Source: WHSW01 sp963777775 (GTDB lineage Bacteria > Actinomycetota > Thermoleophilia > Solirubrobacterales > 70-9). Taken from it: a DNA stretch of 64,000 nt. Both the position numbers and the translations under genes were made by a program. The stretch's first letter is position 1. Each line of letters opens with the position of its first letter. Below are positions 1-8,930 of this stretch, in pieces. The stretch is from contig CAVZRL010000009.1 in assembly GCA_963777775.1 (NCBI GenBank), forward strand, positions 1,054,001 through 1,118,000, given 5' to 3'. The notes beneath the pieces are model-generated. The model was not told the origin of the DNA. It did no database searches and was given only the letters and a program-made list of their open reading frames with translations.

Positions 1-90
1 GGCCAGCGCACGAAGACGAACGCGCGCGGCCGCAAGGGACCGCGGAAGATGAGCATCGCCGGCAAGAAGAAGCCGCCGGCGAAGAAGTAG
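1..90 (+). CDS. rpsM: 30S ribosomal protein S13, C-terminal end (partial)
   Basis: The window opens inside a frame that runs 29 codons to a TAG at 88-90. The visible residues GQRTKTNARGRKGPRK followed by a lysine-rich tail match the conserved C-terminus of S13, which contacts 16S rRNA and tRNA in the head of the small subunit. It lies 7 bases before rpsK, the usual order in actinobacterial alpha operons. The start is outside the window. Confidence 0.93.
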   Translation, partial: GQRTKTNARGRKGPRKMSIAGKKKPPAKK

Positions 91-97
91 GGAGCCG

Positions 98-496
98 ATG
101 CCGCAGCCAAAGAAGCCAAAGGGCCGCACCCGCCGCCGGGCGAAGAAGAACGTCCCCTACGGGATCGCCCACATAAAGACCTCGTTCAATAACACGATCG
201 TCACGATCACCGACCCCGAGGGCAATGTCGTCTGCTGGGAGTCGGCCGGCTCGGCGGGCTTCAAGGGCTCGCGCAAGTCAACCCCCTTCGCCGCCCAGGT
301 GACCGCCGATGCCGCAGCCCGCAAGGGCATGGAGCACGGCGTCGAACGGGTCGAGGTGCATGCCAAGGGCGCCGGCTCGGGTCGCGACACCGCGATCCGG
401 TCCCTGCAGGCCGCCGGCCTGCAGGTGACCACGGTCAAGGACGTCAGCCCGCAGGCCCACAACGGGTGCCGCCCGAAGAAGCGGCGCAGGCCGTGA
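98..496 (+). CDS. rpsK: 30S ribosomal protein S11
   Basis: 132 residues, normal S11 length. After a basic N-terminal tail (PKKPKGRTRRRAKK) it has the family core: AHIKTSFNNTIVTITD near residue 25, GSAGFKGSRKSTPFAAQ near 50, and the C-terminal NGCRPKKRRRP. S11 binds the 16S rRNA platform and lines the mRNA path together with S7. It sits between rpsM and rpsD with 7 and 11 bases of spacing, so it is co-transcribed. Nothing unusual is seen. Confidence 0.98.
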   Translation: MPQPKKPKGRTRRRAKKNVPYGIAHIKTSFNNTIVTITDPEGNVVCWESAGSAGFKGSRKSTPFAAQVTADAAARKGMEHGVERVEVHAKGAGSGRDTAIRSLQAAGLQVTTVKDVSPQAHNGCRPKKRRRP

Positions 497-507
497 GCGG
501 GTAGGGC

Positions 508-1128
508 ATGGCGCGCGACACCTCACCGCAGTGCAAGCAGTGCCGCCGCGAGGGGCAGAAGCTGTTCCTCAAGGGCGAGCGCTGCATGACCGAGAAGTGC
601 GGGGTCGAGCGGCGCTCCTATCCGCCCGGCGACCACGGCCGCGGCCGGGTCCGCGCCTCGGAGTACCGCAACCAGCTGCGCGAGAAGCAGAAGGCGCGGC
701 GGTTCTACGGCGTCCTCGAGCGCCAGTTCCGCGGCTACTACGAGAAGGCATCACGCCAGGACGGCATCACCGGCGAGAACCTGCTGCGGCTGCTCGAGCG
801 CCGCTTCGACAACGTTCTCGTGCGGCTCGGCTTCGCCGCCTCGCGACGCCAGGCCCGGCAGATGATCAACCACGGCCACTGGCTGATCAACGGACGCCGC
901 GTCGACATCCCCAGCTACCAGGTCCGTCCCGAGGACGTGATCACGATCCGGCCCGACTCGGGGGCAGCCGACGCAGTTCGGCAGGCCACCGAGCTGACCG
1001 CCGCGGTGCCACCGTGGCTGCAGGCCGATCACGACGCCCTGACCGCGAAGGTGCTCAGGCTGCCGGACCGCAGCGAGATCACCTCCCCGGTCCAGGAGCA
1101 GCTCATCGTCGAGCTCTACTCGAAGTAG
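508..1128 (+). CDS. rpsD: 30S ribosomal protein S4
   Basis: 206 residues. S4 is a primary 16S rRNA binder that nucleates 30S assembly and is often a translational repressor of the alpha operon. The N-terminal part carries four cysteines (CKQC at 9-12, then C26 and C31), the zinc-binding form of S4, followed by the conserved EKQKARRFYGVLERQF stretch. The C-terminal half has the S4 RNA-binding fold, with RLGFAASRRQARQMINHGH and the following INGRRVDIPSYQV. It ends 37 bases before rpoA. Confidence 0.98.
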   Translation: MARDTSPQCKQCRREGQKLFLKGERCMTEKCGVERRSYPPGDHGRGRVRASEYRNQLREKQKARRFYGVLERQFRGYYEKASRQDGITGENLLRLLERRFDNVLVRLGFAASRRQARQMINHGHWLINGRRVDIPSYQVRPEDVITIRPDSGAADAVRQATELTAAVPPWLQADHDALTAKVLRLPDRSEITSPVQEQLIVELYSK

Positions 1129-1165
1129 TAGCGCCGGCAAGTTCCCGACAAGCAAAGAGGTTCAA

Positions 1166-2131
1166 ATGACCACCCTGCCCGATTTCCAGATTCCCAAGAT
1201 TGCCTCCGAGAGCGTCGACGACAACCAGGGCACCTTTGTCGTCGAGCCGCTCGACAAGGGCTTCGGCTACACGTTCGGGAACTCGCTGCGGCGGGTGCTG
1301 CTCTCCTCGCTCGGCGGGGCCGCGATCAAGAGCGTCCGCGTCGAGGGCGTCGCGCACGAGTTCTCGACCGTTCCCGGTGTCAAGGAGGACGTCACCGACA
1401 TCGTCCTCAACCTCAAGGACATCGTGGTGCGTATGCATACCGACGCCGACGAGGTGGAGGCGCCGCTGGTGGCGACCGGCCCGGGCGAGATCAAGGCCAA
1501 GGACATCGACCTCCCCGCCGGAGTCGAGATCCTCAACCCCGACGCGCCGATCGCGACGCTCGAGAAGCGGACCAAGCTCGAGATGTACCTGACGATCGGG
1601 CGCGGGCGCGGCTACTCGCCGGCCGAGGACAACAAGACCGAGGACCAGCCGATCGGCGTGATCCCGATCGACTCGATCTTCTCACCGATCCGCCGTGCCG
1701 CCTACGCGGTCGACTCGGCCCGTGTCGGCCAGCGGACCGACTTCGACAAGCTGACGCTCGAGGTCGAGACCGACGGCTCGATCGAGCCCGGCTCGGCCCT
1801 GCGCGAAGCGGCCGAGATCCTGATCAAGACGATGGCGATCTTCACCGATCCCGACCGCGTCGACGAGCTGACCAGCCGCGACGCGCTCGGCGACCCGGAG
1901 GAGGCGCTGGCGGCGATCGCGCCCAGCGAGGGCGACGATCGGCTGATCGAGGAGCTCGAGATCGGGGTCCGCGCCTACAACTGCCTCAAGCGCGCCGGCA
2001 TTCAAACGGTCGGCGACCTGATCCAGCGCTCGGAGTCCGAGCTGAACGCGATCCCGAACTTCGGCAAGCGGAGTACGGAGGAGGTCAAGGAGAGCCTTCA
2101 TGCGCTGGGGCTCTCGTTGAGGGATGAGTAG
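1166..2131 (+). CDS. rpoA: DNA-directed RNA polymerase subunit alpha
   Basis: 321 residues, typical actinobacterial length. The N-terminal assembly domain (about 1-230) contains GFGYTFGNSLRRVLLSSL, where alpha dimerises and docks beta and beta-prime. After an acidic linker comes the C-terminal domain (about 255-321, IEELEIGVRAYNCLKRAGI, then a helix-hairpin-helix NFGKRSTEEVKESL) that binds UP elements and activators. AGAGG at 1156-1160, 5 bases before the ATG, is a plausible ribosome binding site. Followed by an unusual repeat-hairpin before rplQ. Confidence 0.98.
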   Translation: MTTLPDFQIPKIASESVDDNQGTFVVEPLDKGFGYTFGNSLRRVLLSSLGGAAIKSVRVEGVAHEFSTVPGVKEDVTDIVLNLKDIVVRMHTDADEVEAPLVATGPGEIKAKDIDLPAGVEILNPDAPIATLEKRTKLEMYLTIGRGRGYSPAEDNKTEDQPIGVIPIDSIFSPIRRAAYAVDSARVGQRTDFDKLTLEVETDGSIEPGSALREAAEILIKTMAIFTDPDRVDELTSRDALGDPEEALAAIAPSEGDDRLIEELEIGVRAYNCLKRAGIQTVGDLIQRSESELNAIPNFGKRSTEEVKESLHALGLSLRDE

Positions 2132-2137
2132 ATTTCG

Positions 2138-2194
2138 CCACTGGCCACTCGCCACTCGTCTCTGGGCCTAGCGCGAGTGCCGAGTGCCGAGTGC
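2138..2194 (+). repeat. Tandem-heptamer inverted repeat between rpoA and rplQ
   Basis: The 73-base rpoA-rplQ gap holds three tandem copies of CCACTSG (2138-2158), a 15-base spacer and three tandem copies of CGAGTGC (2174-2194). The two arrays are near-complementary (6 of 7 in the CCACTCG units), so transcribed RNA could fold into a long hairpin. There is no T-run, so it is not a classic intrinsic terminator. An RNA processing site, an attenuator or a REP-like element are possible. Confidence 0.7.
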
Positions 2195-2204
2195 CCGATA
2201 GACC

Positions 2205-2558
2205 ATGCGCCACAAGAAGCAACGCCACAAGCTCAGCCGCGACTCCGCCCACCGGCGGGCGCTGATGCGCAACCTCTGTCGCGAGGTGGTCGAGCATGAG
2301 CGGATCCAGACCTCCCAGGCGAAGGCCAAGGCGGTCAAGCCGCGGGTCGAGAAGCTGATCACGCTGGCCAAGCGCGGCGACCTGCACGCGCGTCGCCGGG
2401 TCCTCTCCGAGCTTGGCCAGGACAAGTTCCTCGCCCACAAGTTGATCGAGGAGATCGCACCGCGCTACGCCGAGCGGCCCGGGGGCTACACGAGGATCGT
2501 CAAGCTCGGCCCCCGGCGGTCGGACTCGACCGAGATGGTCTTCTTGGAGCTGGTGTAG
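2205..2558 (+). CDS. rplQ: 50S ribosomal protein L17
   Basis: 117 residues, normal for bacterial L17. The start MRHKKQRHKLSRDSAHRRAL is diagnostic, followed by NLCREVVEHERIQTSQAKAK and the C-terminal YTRIVKLGPRRSDSTEM motif. L17 binds 23S rRNA near the polypeptide exit tunnel. It follows rpoA as in most bacteria. I see no convincing ribosome binding site directly before the ATG, because the repeat hairpin ends 10 bases upstream. Confidence 0.97.
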   Translation: MRHKKQRHKLSRDSAHRRALMRNLCREVVEHERIQTSQAKAKAVKPRVEKLITLAKRGDLHARRRVLSELGQDKFLAHKLIEEIAPRYAERPGGYTRIVKLGPRRSDSTEMVFLELV

Positions 2559-2574
2559 CTTCGGCCGTGCCCAG

Positions 2575-3360
2575 ATGGGCACCGCCCGCATAGACATCGC
2601 CTACGAGGGAACCGGCTTCGCCGGCTGGGCCGCCCAACCGGGCCTGCGCACGGTCCAGGGCGAGCTCGAGTCAGGGCTCGAGCGGATCCTCGGCCAGCGG
2701 GTCGAGCTCACCGTCGCCGGGCGCACCGACGCCGGCGTCCACGCCGCCGGCCAGGTGGCGAGCTTCGAGCACGGGGCGGAGCTGCCCGACCGGCTCGCCG
2801 AGCGGCTCAACGCGGTGCTCGCCGACGACCTCGCCGTGCGCGCCGCCGGGCCCGCCGCGGACGGCTTCGACGCCCGCCGCCAGGCCCGCTCGCGTTGCTA
2901 CCGCTACCGGGTGCTCGCCTCGCCGATCCGCGATCCGTTCGAGCGCCACCGCGCCCTCTGGTGGCGCTACCCCGTCGACCGCGGCCTGCTCGACGAGTGC
3001 GCTGACGCGACGGTCGGAACCCACGACTTCACCGCCTTCACGCCGGCCCAGTCCGAGCACGTGCTTTTCGAGCGCACGGTGCTGCGCGCCGAGTGGCGGG
3101 CTGAGCATCGTGCCCGGCCTGACCTCGCCGGCGGCGGAGACGAAGCGTCGCAACCGGGCGACGGAATGCTGGTATTCGAGATCGAAGCGCCGAGCTTCAT
3201 GCGCAATCAGGTCCGGGTGATCGTCGGGACGATGCTGGAGGTGGGCGCCGGCCGCCGGCCGCCGGCCGACTTCCGCGCGCTGCTGGGTGGCGCGGCGCGC
3301 GAGCGGGCCGGCGAGACCGCACCGGCGCACGGGCTCTGCCTCGTCGCGGTCAGCTACTGA
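2575..3360 (+). CDS. truA: tRNA pseudouridine(38-40) synthase
   Basis: 261 residues. TruA converts uridines 38-40 of the tRNA anticodon arm to pseudouridine. The catalytic motif AGRTDAGVHA (about residues 49-58, with the nucleophilic Asp) is intact, and DIAYEGTGFAGWAAQPG at the N-terminus and FMRNQVRVIVGTMLEVGAGR near the C-terminus are family hallmarks. A short low-conservation insertion rich in Ala/Gly/Asp lies at about 182-200. It starts 16 bases after rplQ and is probably the last gene of the ribosomal operon. Confidence 0.96.
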   Translation: MGTARIDIAYEGTGFAGWAAQPGLRTVQGELESGLERILGQRVELTVAGRTDAGVHAAGQVASFEHGAELPDRLAERLNAVLADDLAVRAAGPAADGFDARRQARSRCYRYRVLASPIRDPFERHRALWWRYPVDRGLLDECADATVGTHDFTAFTPAQSEHVLFERTVLRAEWRAEHRARPDLAGGGDEASQPGDGMLVFEIEAPSFMRNQVRVIVGTMLEVGAGRRPPADFRALLGGAARERAGETAPAHGLCLVAVSY

Positions 3361-3435
3361 GCCCGCGCCTTGGCAGGAGGGCAGCACGGCGTCCGTAGAA
3401 TCGGCTGCCGCCCGACTGAACGGGTGGATCTATCG

Positions 3436-4251
3436 ATGATCGTCCTGCTCACGAACGACGACGGAATCGGCGCCGCCGGGCTGCACGCCCTGCGCCGCGC
3501 GCTGCTCGAGATCGAGGACGTCGACGTCCGGGTGATCGCGCCGCACGTCAACCGCAGCGGCACCGCCCGCGGGATCACCACCCACTCCCCGATCTGGGTC
3601 GAGGAGGTCGACTTCGACGACGGCAGCTCGGGGTTCGCGACCGAGGGCACGCCGGTCGACTGCGTGCGCTTCGCCGACCTCGGGCTGCTCGGGAAGCGCC
3701 CGGACCTGATCGTTTCCGGGATCAACCACGGCTCCAATCTGGGCGACGACGTCACCTACTCGGGCACGGTCGCGGCGGCCTTCGAGGGGATCGTGCTCGG
3801 GCTGCCGGCGGTAGCGGTGTCCCAGCAGGCCGGGATCGGCGGCATGGGCTACGCAGGGCGTCAGTTCGACTTCGCCGTCTCCGCCGGGGTCACGCGCGAG
3901 ATCGTCCGCCGGCTGATCGCCGACCCGCTGCCCGCGGGCACGCTGCTGAACGTCAACTGCCCGGCCGGCGACCTGCACGGGATCGAGCTGGCGCGGCTCG
4001 GTAAGCGGCTCTACAACGACGAGCTGAAGCTGGTCGAGGAGGACCCGGGCGGTAGGCGCCGCTACCGCATCTACGGTTTCGAGCCGTCGTTCGAGGACGA
4101 GCGAGGAACCGACCTCGCGGCCGTGGCCCGCGGCCGAGTCGCGATCACGCCGATCCACTTCGACCTCACCGACCGCGCGGGGCTGGAGCGGCTCGAGCGA
4201 TGGAACCTGGCCGAGCTCGGCGCGGCGCTCGGCGCACCCACCGCCGGATGA
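3436..4251 (+). CDS. surE: 5'/3'-nucleotidase SurE
   Basis: 271 residues. SurE is a metal-dependent nucleoside monophosphate phosphatase linked to stress survival. The ATG at 3436 is chosen because the family N-terminus MIVLLTNDDGIGAAGLHAL begins there; a further in-frame ATG at 3370 would add 22 unconserved residues. Metal ligands are visible in NDDG (about residues 7-10) and in SGINHGSNLGDDVTYSGTV (about 95-113). TAGAAT at 3396-3401 could be a -10 element. The stop overlaps the ligA start (ATGA), implying translational coupling. Confidence 0.95.
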   Translation: MIVLLTNDDGIGAAGLHALRRALLEIEDVDVRVIAPHVNRSGTARGITTHSPIWVEEVDFDDGSSGFATEGTPVDCVRFADLGLLGKRPDLIVSGINHGSNLGDDVTYSGTVAAAFEGIVLGLPAVAVSQQAGIGGMGYAGRQFDFAVSAGVTREIVRRLIADPLPAGTLLNVNCPAGDLHGIELARLGKRLYNDELKLVEEDPGGRRRYRIYGFEPSFEDERGTDLAAVARGRVAITPIHFDLTDRAGLERLERWNLAELGAALGAPTAG

Positions 4252-6272
4252 GCGCCCGCGGCGCCGCCCGACGGGCGGCCGAGCTGCGCGAGGAGATCGC
4301 CGAGCACGACCGCCGCTACTACGTGCTCGACGATCCGACGATCGGCGACGACGCCTATGACGCCCTGCTCGACGAGCTGCGCGAGATCGAGGCCGAGCAC
4401 CCGGAGCTGCTCACCCCGGACTCACCGACTCAGCGGGTCGCGGGCGGCATGCGCCCGCTCGAGCGCTTCGAGCAGGTGCGCCACCTCGAGCCGATGCTGT
4501 CGCTTGCCAACGCTCGCGGCGCGGAGGAGTTCCGTGCCTGGGAGGGCCGCCTTCACAACCGGCTGCGCAGCCTCGACATCGCGGCCAGCAAGCTGCGTTT
4601 CGTCTCCGAGCCGAAGATCGACGGGATCGCGATCTCGCTCCTTTACGAGGGCGGCGAGCTCGTTCGCGGCGCGACCCGCGGCGACGGGACGATCGGCGAG
4701 GACGTGACCCGCAACCTGCGCACGATCGCGGCGATTCCCGACCGCCTCGGCAAGGACGCGCCCGCGCGGGTCGAGGTGCGCGGCGAGGCCTACCTGCCGC
4801 GAAGTGCCTTCGCCGAGCTCAACGAGCAGCGCGCAGCCGCGGGCGAGACGACATTCGCCAACCCGCGAAACGCGACCGCCGGCTCGATCCGTCAGCTCGA
4901 CCCGGAGGTGACCGCGTCGCGGCCGTTGTCGGTCTGGTGCTACGGGATCGGCGGCGCCGAGAGGATCGAGTTCGATACCCATTCCGAGGAGCTCGGCTGG
5001 CTCGCCGAGCACGGGTTCGCGGTCAACGGCGAGATCGCCAAGCACAGCAGCGCGGACCAGGTGGTCGAGCGCTGCCTGTGGTGGGAGGAGCACCGGGAGT
5101 CGCTGGACTTCGAGATCGACGGGGTCGTGGTCAAGGTCGACCAGCGCGGGCTCTGGCGCGAGCTCGGCGTCGCCGGCCGCGAGCCGCGCTGGGCGATCGC
5201 CTGGAAGTTCCCGCCGATCACCGCGACCACGGTCCTGAACCGGATCGTCTGGAACGTCGGCCGGACCGGGCGGCTGCTGCCGTTCGCGATGCTCGAGCCG
5301 GTCCACGTCGGCGGGGTCACCGTCTCGACCGCGACCCTGCACAACGAGGAGGACCTGGCGCGCAAGGACGTGCGCGAGCGCGACGAGGTGGTCGTCACGC
5401 GGGCCGGCGACGTGATCCCGCAGGTGATCTCGCCGCTGATCCAGCGACGCAAGGGCAAGCGGCTGCGCAAGCCGAAGCCGCCGAAGCAATGCCCTGCCTG
5501 CGGTACCGGGACGGTCAAGCCGCAGGACTCGGTGTGGACGATCTGCCCGAACCGCCGCGGCTGCCCGGGACAGAACTTCCAGCTCGTCAAGCACTTCCGC
5601 GGCGCGATGGACATCGAGGGGCTGGGGGAGAAGAACGCGCTCCGCTTCCTCGACGAGGGGTTGATCACGGACCCGGCCTCGATCTATGACCTGACGTCCG
5701 AGCGGATCGCCGAGCTCGAGGGGTTCGGCGAGATCTCCGCGGCGGCGCTGATCTCCGAGATCGAGCGCTCCAAGCAGAGCCCGTTTGGGCGGGTGCTCTA
5801 CGCGCTCGGGCTGCCCGGGATCGGATACGTGAACGCGAGCGCGATCGCCGAGCACTTCGGCTCGATGGAAGCGCTGCTCGCGGCCGAGGCGGAGGCGATC
5901 ACCGAGGTCGACGGGATCGGCCCGGTGCTCGCTGAGCAGCTTCGCGAGGAGCTCGCCGACGACGCGATGCTCGAGCTGATCGCCCGCCTGCGCGAGCGCG
6001 GGCTGCGCTTCGAGCTCTCCGAGGCCGAGCGGCGGGCGGAGGGCGGTCCGCTCGAGGGCAAGACGTTTGTGCTCACCGGGACTCTGCCCGAGCTCTCACG
6101 CGACCAGGCGACGGGGATGATCCGGGGCGCCGGGGGCAAGGTCACCGGCTCGGTTTCGAAGAACACGGACTACCTGGTTGCCGGCGACAGCCCCGGGTCG
6201 AAGCTCGCCAAGGCGGAAGAGGTGGGCACCGAGATCCTCGACGAGGACGGGCTGCGAAAGCTGCTCGGTTAG
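4248..6272 (+). CDS. ligA: NAD-dependent DNA ligase
   Basis: 674 residues, full length. LigA seals nicks during replication and repair using NAD+. Domains in order: NAD-binding Ia domain (RRYYVLDDPTIGDDAYD), adenylation domain with the active-site lysine in EPKIDGIAIS (about residue 125), OB fold, a four-cysteine zinc finger (CPAC and C...C at about 415-440), helix-hairpin-helix repeats, and a C-terminal BRCT domain (about 598-674, KTFVLTGTLPELSRD). The ATG at 4248 overlaps the surE stop and is preferred over an upstream in-frame ATG at 4200. Confidence 0.97.
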   Translation: MSARGAARRAAELREEIAEHDRRYYVLDDPTIGDDAYDALLDELREIEAEHPELLTPDSPTQRVAGGMRPLERFEQVRHLEPMLSLANARGAEEFRAWEGRLHNRLRSLDIAASKLRFVSEPKIDGIAISLLYEGGELVRGATRGDGTIGEDVTRNLRTIAAIPDRLGKDAPARVEVRGEAYLPRSAFAELNEQRAAAGETTFANPRNATAGSIRQLDPEVTASRPLSVWCYGIGGAERIEFDTHSEELGWLAEHGFAVNGEIAKHSSADQVVERCLWWEEHRESLDFEIDGVVVKVDQRGLWRELGVAGREPRWAIAWKFPPITATTVLNRIVWNVGRTGRLLPFAMLEPVHVGGVTVSTATLHNEEDLARKDVRERDEVVVTRAGDVIPQVISPLIQRRKGKRLRKPKPPKQCPACGTGTVKPQDSVWTICPNRRGCPGQNFQLVKHFRGAMDIEGLGEKNALRFLDEGLITDPASIYDLTSERIAELEGFGEISAAALISEIERSKQSPFGRVLYALGLPGIGYVNASAIAEHFGSMEALLAAEAEAITEVDGIGPVLAEQLREELADDAMLELIARLRERGLRFELSEAERRAEGGPLEGKTFVLTGTLPELSRDQATGMIRGAGGKVTGSVSKNTDYLVAGDSPGSKLAKAEEVGTEILDEDGLRKLLG

Positions 6273-6286
6273 CGGCCGCGTGGCGT

Positions 6287-7519
6287 TCAGCCACCGCCCC
6301 GGCGACGCCTAACCCCCGCCAGCTCGTGATCTCCGGCGAGCGGCGAGCCGGTGCGGCCGAGCCCGAGCAGCGCGGCCCGGGTGATCGCTCCGACGCCGAA
6401 CCGGTCGCGCAGCTCGTCGATCGCAGCGTCGAGTCGCGCCCGTGAGCGGTCGCGAAGCGGGAGCTCGAGCTGCTCGCCCGCCAGACCGCGCTCGAGGTTG
6501 GTGATCGTGAGGCCGACCAGGGTCAGGCCGTTGCGCCTGATCTCCGGCATCGCCTCGGCCAGCAGGCTCCTCGCGGTTGCTAGCACGGCGTCGGTGGCCG
6601 CGCTGCCGACCGGCATCGTCCGCGAGCGGGTCGCGCGCGAGAAGTCGCCGAAGCGGAGTCGCAGGATCACTGTGCGCCCGATTCGGCCCGCCGCTCGCAT
6701 TCGCCGGGTGACGCGGTCCGCGAGCCCGCTCAGGACCACGTCGAGTCGGGCCTGGGATCCCGACCAGCGACCGAGCGCGGACTGGGCGCCGAACGAGCGT
6801 CGCCGGCGCCCGGAGCGCACCGGTCGCGGGTCGCGGTTGCGGGCGACCGCGTGCAGGCGGTGACCGGTCGCGGGACCGAGCAGCGAAACGACGGCGGCCT
6901 CCGGGAGCTCGGCGAGCTGGCCGACGGTCTCGATCCCGGCTCGGCGCATGCGCCTGGCGGTCGCGTCGCCGACTCCCCAGAGCCGATCGACCTCGAGCGG
7001 GTGCAGGAAGGCGAGCTCGCGCTCGGGGGCGACGACGAGCAGGCCGTCGGGCTTCGCCGCCCGGCTCGCCATCTTCGCCAGCGTCTTCGACCTTGCGATC
7101 CCGACCGTCACCGGGAGCCCGATTCGCTCACGCGCCTCGGCCCGTAAGCGGCGCGCGATCTCGAGTGGCGAGCCCGCGATCCGTTCCAGGCCGCCGACGT
7201 CGATGAACGCCTCCTCCAGCGACAGCCCCTCGACCACGGGCGCGGTGCGCTGAAAGAGGTCGAACAGGTCGTCGCTTGCCTGCACGTAAGCGGAGAATCG
7301 CGGCGGGACGACGACTGCGTCCGGGCACAAGCGGCGGGCCTGGGCGCCGCTCATCGCTCCGCGCACCCCGCAGCGCCGGGCCTCGTAGCTGGCCGCCAGC
7401 ACGACCCCCTGGCCGACGATCACCGGCCGATCGCGGAGGCGGGGATCATCGCGCTGCTCGACCGAGGCGAAGAACGCGTCTGCATCGGCGTGGAGGATCG
7501 AGGGCGCGGAGATCGACAC
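6287..7519 (-). CDS. dinB: Y-family DNA polymerase IV
   Basis: 410 residues. Error-prone translesion polymerase. The palm begins with ILHADADAFFASVEQ, where the first Asp is a catalytic metal ligand. The second catalytic motif reads SLEEAFIDV instead of the usual S-[IL]-D-E-A, so the first of the paired acids is Glu rather than Asp. Helix-hairpin-helix (about 175-205, RLWGVGDATARRMRRAGI) and little-finger domains follow. Convergent with ligA, with only 14 bases between. The short GTGGC/GCCAC hairpin at 6280-6294 could serve as a weak shared terminator. Confidence 0.93.
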   Translation of the reverse strand: MSISAPSILHADADAFFASVEQRDDPRLRDRPVIVGQGVVLAASYEARRCGVRGAMSGAQARRLCPDAVVVPPRFSAYVQASDDLFDLFQRTAPVVEGLSLEEAFIDVGGLERIAGSPLEIARRLRAEARERIGLPVTVGIARSKTLAKMASRAAKPDGLLVVAPERELAFLHPLEVDRLWGVGDATARRMRRAGIETVGQLAELPEAAVVSLLGPATGHRLHAVARNRDPRPVRSGRRRRSFGAQSALGRWSGSQARLDVVLSGLADRVTRRMRAAGRIGRTVILRLRFGDFSRATRSRTMPVGSAATDAVLATARSLLAEAMPEIRRNGLTLVGLTITNLERGLAGEQLELPLRDRSRARLDAAIDELRDRFGVGAITRAALLGLGRTGSPLAGDHELAGVRRRRGGG

Positions 7520-7560
7520 GAACGTACGTTCGCAGACAGCAACGCCGATATCAAGCCCGA

Positions 7561-8865
7561 TCAGGGGTCGTAACGAGCGATCGCGGCGGCGATCGTGTCC
7601 TGGGCGCGGCGGGCGGCGTCGACGTCTGCCGAGTTCATCAACAGCGAGAAGGCGATCGTGTGATTGCCCGCTTGGCAGTAGCCCGAGAGCGCCGAGACGT
7701 CTGCCAGGGTGCCCGTCTTGGTCGCGCAGTTGCCCTCCGCAGCCGTCCCGCGCATCCGGTCGGCGACGGTGCCCTCGCGCCCGGCCACCGGCAGCGAGTC
7801 ACGGAAGGCGCGCGCGCCGGCCCCCTGCTCTGCCATCGCCACCAGCAGCTTGCCGACCTGCTCGGGGGAGACCTTGTTGCGCCGCGAGAGCCCGGAGCCG
7901 TCGACGGCCTGCAGACTGGTGCCGATCGAGCTCGCGAAGGCCTCGACCTTGTTGTTGCCGCGGTGGCGGGTGCCGCGCTTGCCCCCCGAAGCTCCGAGCC
8001 GCTTGAGCAGCATCTCGGCGAAGAAATTGTTCGAAGGCACGTTCGTTTCCTCGATCAGCTTCGCGACCGTCGGCGAGGCGACCGAGGCCAACGGCTCGCG
8101 CTCCAGGGTCCGGTCGGGCAGGTTCGCGCGCCCGACCTTGCCCATGACCCGGATCCCGCGCTTGCGCAGGGCGCTCTTCAGGCCCTTTGCGGCGACCAGC
8201 TCCGGAGCCTGCGCGTAGCCGCCGCCGTCATAGCCATTGTTGAACGACAGCCCTGAGAGCGGGCTCAGGTCGGGGCCCGAGCGCCGCTCGCGGTCGAAGA
8301 TCGTGTCGTCGGCGAGGATCCGGCCGGTGACCCGCTTGATCCCGGCGCGGGTGACGTTTCGGGCCAGGGTCGCGACCCGGGTGACTGGCTGGTTGGCGGC
8401 GCGCGCAAAGCGGGCGGTGCCGAGGGCCGGGTCACCGTCGCCGACGATCACCAGGTCACCGTGGAGGACCGAGCGTCGGTCGGTCAGCCGGCCCCGAACG
8501 TAGACGCGCGTCTCGAGCCGCGCCTTGGCGCCGAACTCGGCCAGGAAGGCCGCGGTCGTGAACAGCTTCTGGTTCGACGCCGGGATCCGTCGCCGCGAGC
8601 CGTTGTCGGAGAAGAGCAGCGGGTCGCTGCCCGCGTCGGTGTCGAAGACCCAGGCCCCGCCCGCGGAGCCGTCGTTGGCGAGCGCCGCCGCGATCCGGTC
8701 GCGAAGCTCTCCCTGCGAGATCCCGGCCCGTGCGGCGAGCGCCGAGCCCGGCTTGGCGACCGGTGTGGCCGCGGGCGCATCGGGTCCCGCCGGCGCCGCG
8801 GCGGCCTGCCCGGCGACGATCGCGGCCACGACCAGGGGCAGCGCCGCTGCGCGGATCAGGTGCAT
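7561..8865 (-). CDS. dacB: D-alanyl-D-alanine carboxypeptidase/endopeptidase, PBP4 (DacB) type
   Basis: 434 residues from the ATG at 8865, chosen because a signal peptide starts there (MHLIRAAALPLVVAAIVAGQ, cleavage after AAAAP). Serine peptidase of family S13 that trims peptidoglycan peptides outside the membrane. All three penicillin-binding motifs are present: SNQK (SxxK nucleophile, about residue 97), SNN (about 277) and KTG (about 390). Domain insertions typical of PBP4 lie between the first two. Transcribed toward dinB. The divergent patatin gene starts 65 bases away, so the two share an intergenic promoter region. Confidence 0.92.
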   Translation of the reverse strand: MHLIRAAALPLVVAAIVAGQAAAAPAGPDAPAATPVAKPGSALAARAGISQGELRDRIAAALANDGSAGGAWVFDTDAGSDPLLFSDNGSRRRIPASNQKLFTTAAFLAEFGAKARLETRVYVRGRLTDRRSVLHGDLVIVGDGDPALGTARFARAANQPVTRVATLARNVTRAGIKRVTGRILADDTIFDRERRSGPDLSPLSGLSFNNGYDGGGYAQAPELVAAKGLKSALRKRGIRVMGKVGRANLPDRTLEREPLASVASPTVAKLIEETNVPSNNFFAEMLLKRLGASGGKRGTRHRGNNKVEAFASSIGTSLQAVDGSGLSRRNKVSPEQVGKLLVAMAEQGAGARAFRDSLPVAGREGTVADRMRGTAAEGNCATKTGTLADVSALSGYCQAGNHTIAFSLLMNSADVDAARRAQDTIAAAIARYDP

Positions 8866-8930
8866 GCGGCGCCAGCGTAGCGGTGGGGTCGCGCGTTGCG
8901 GCCCCGCCAATTGGAATAATCGTCGAGCCA

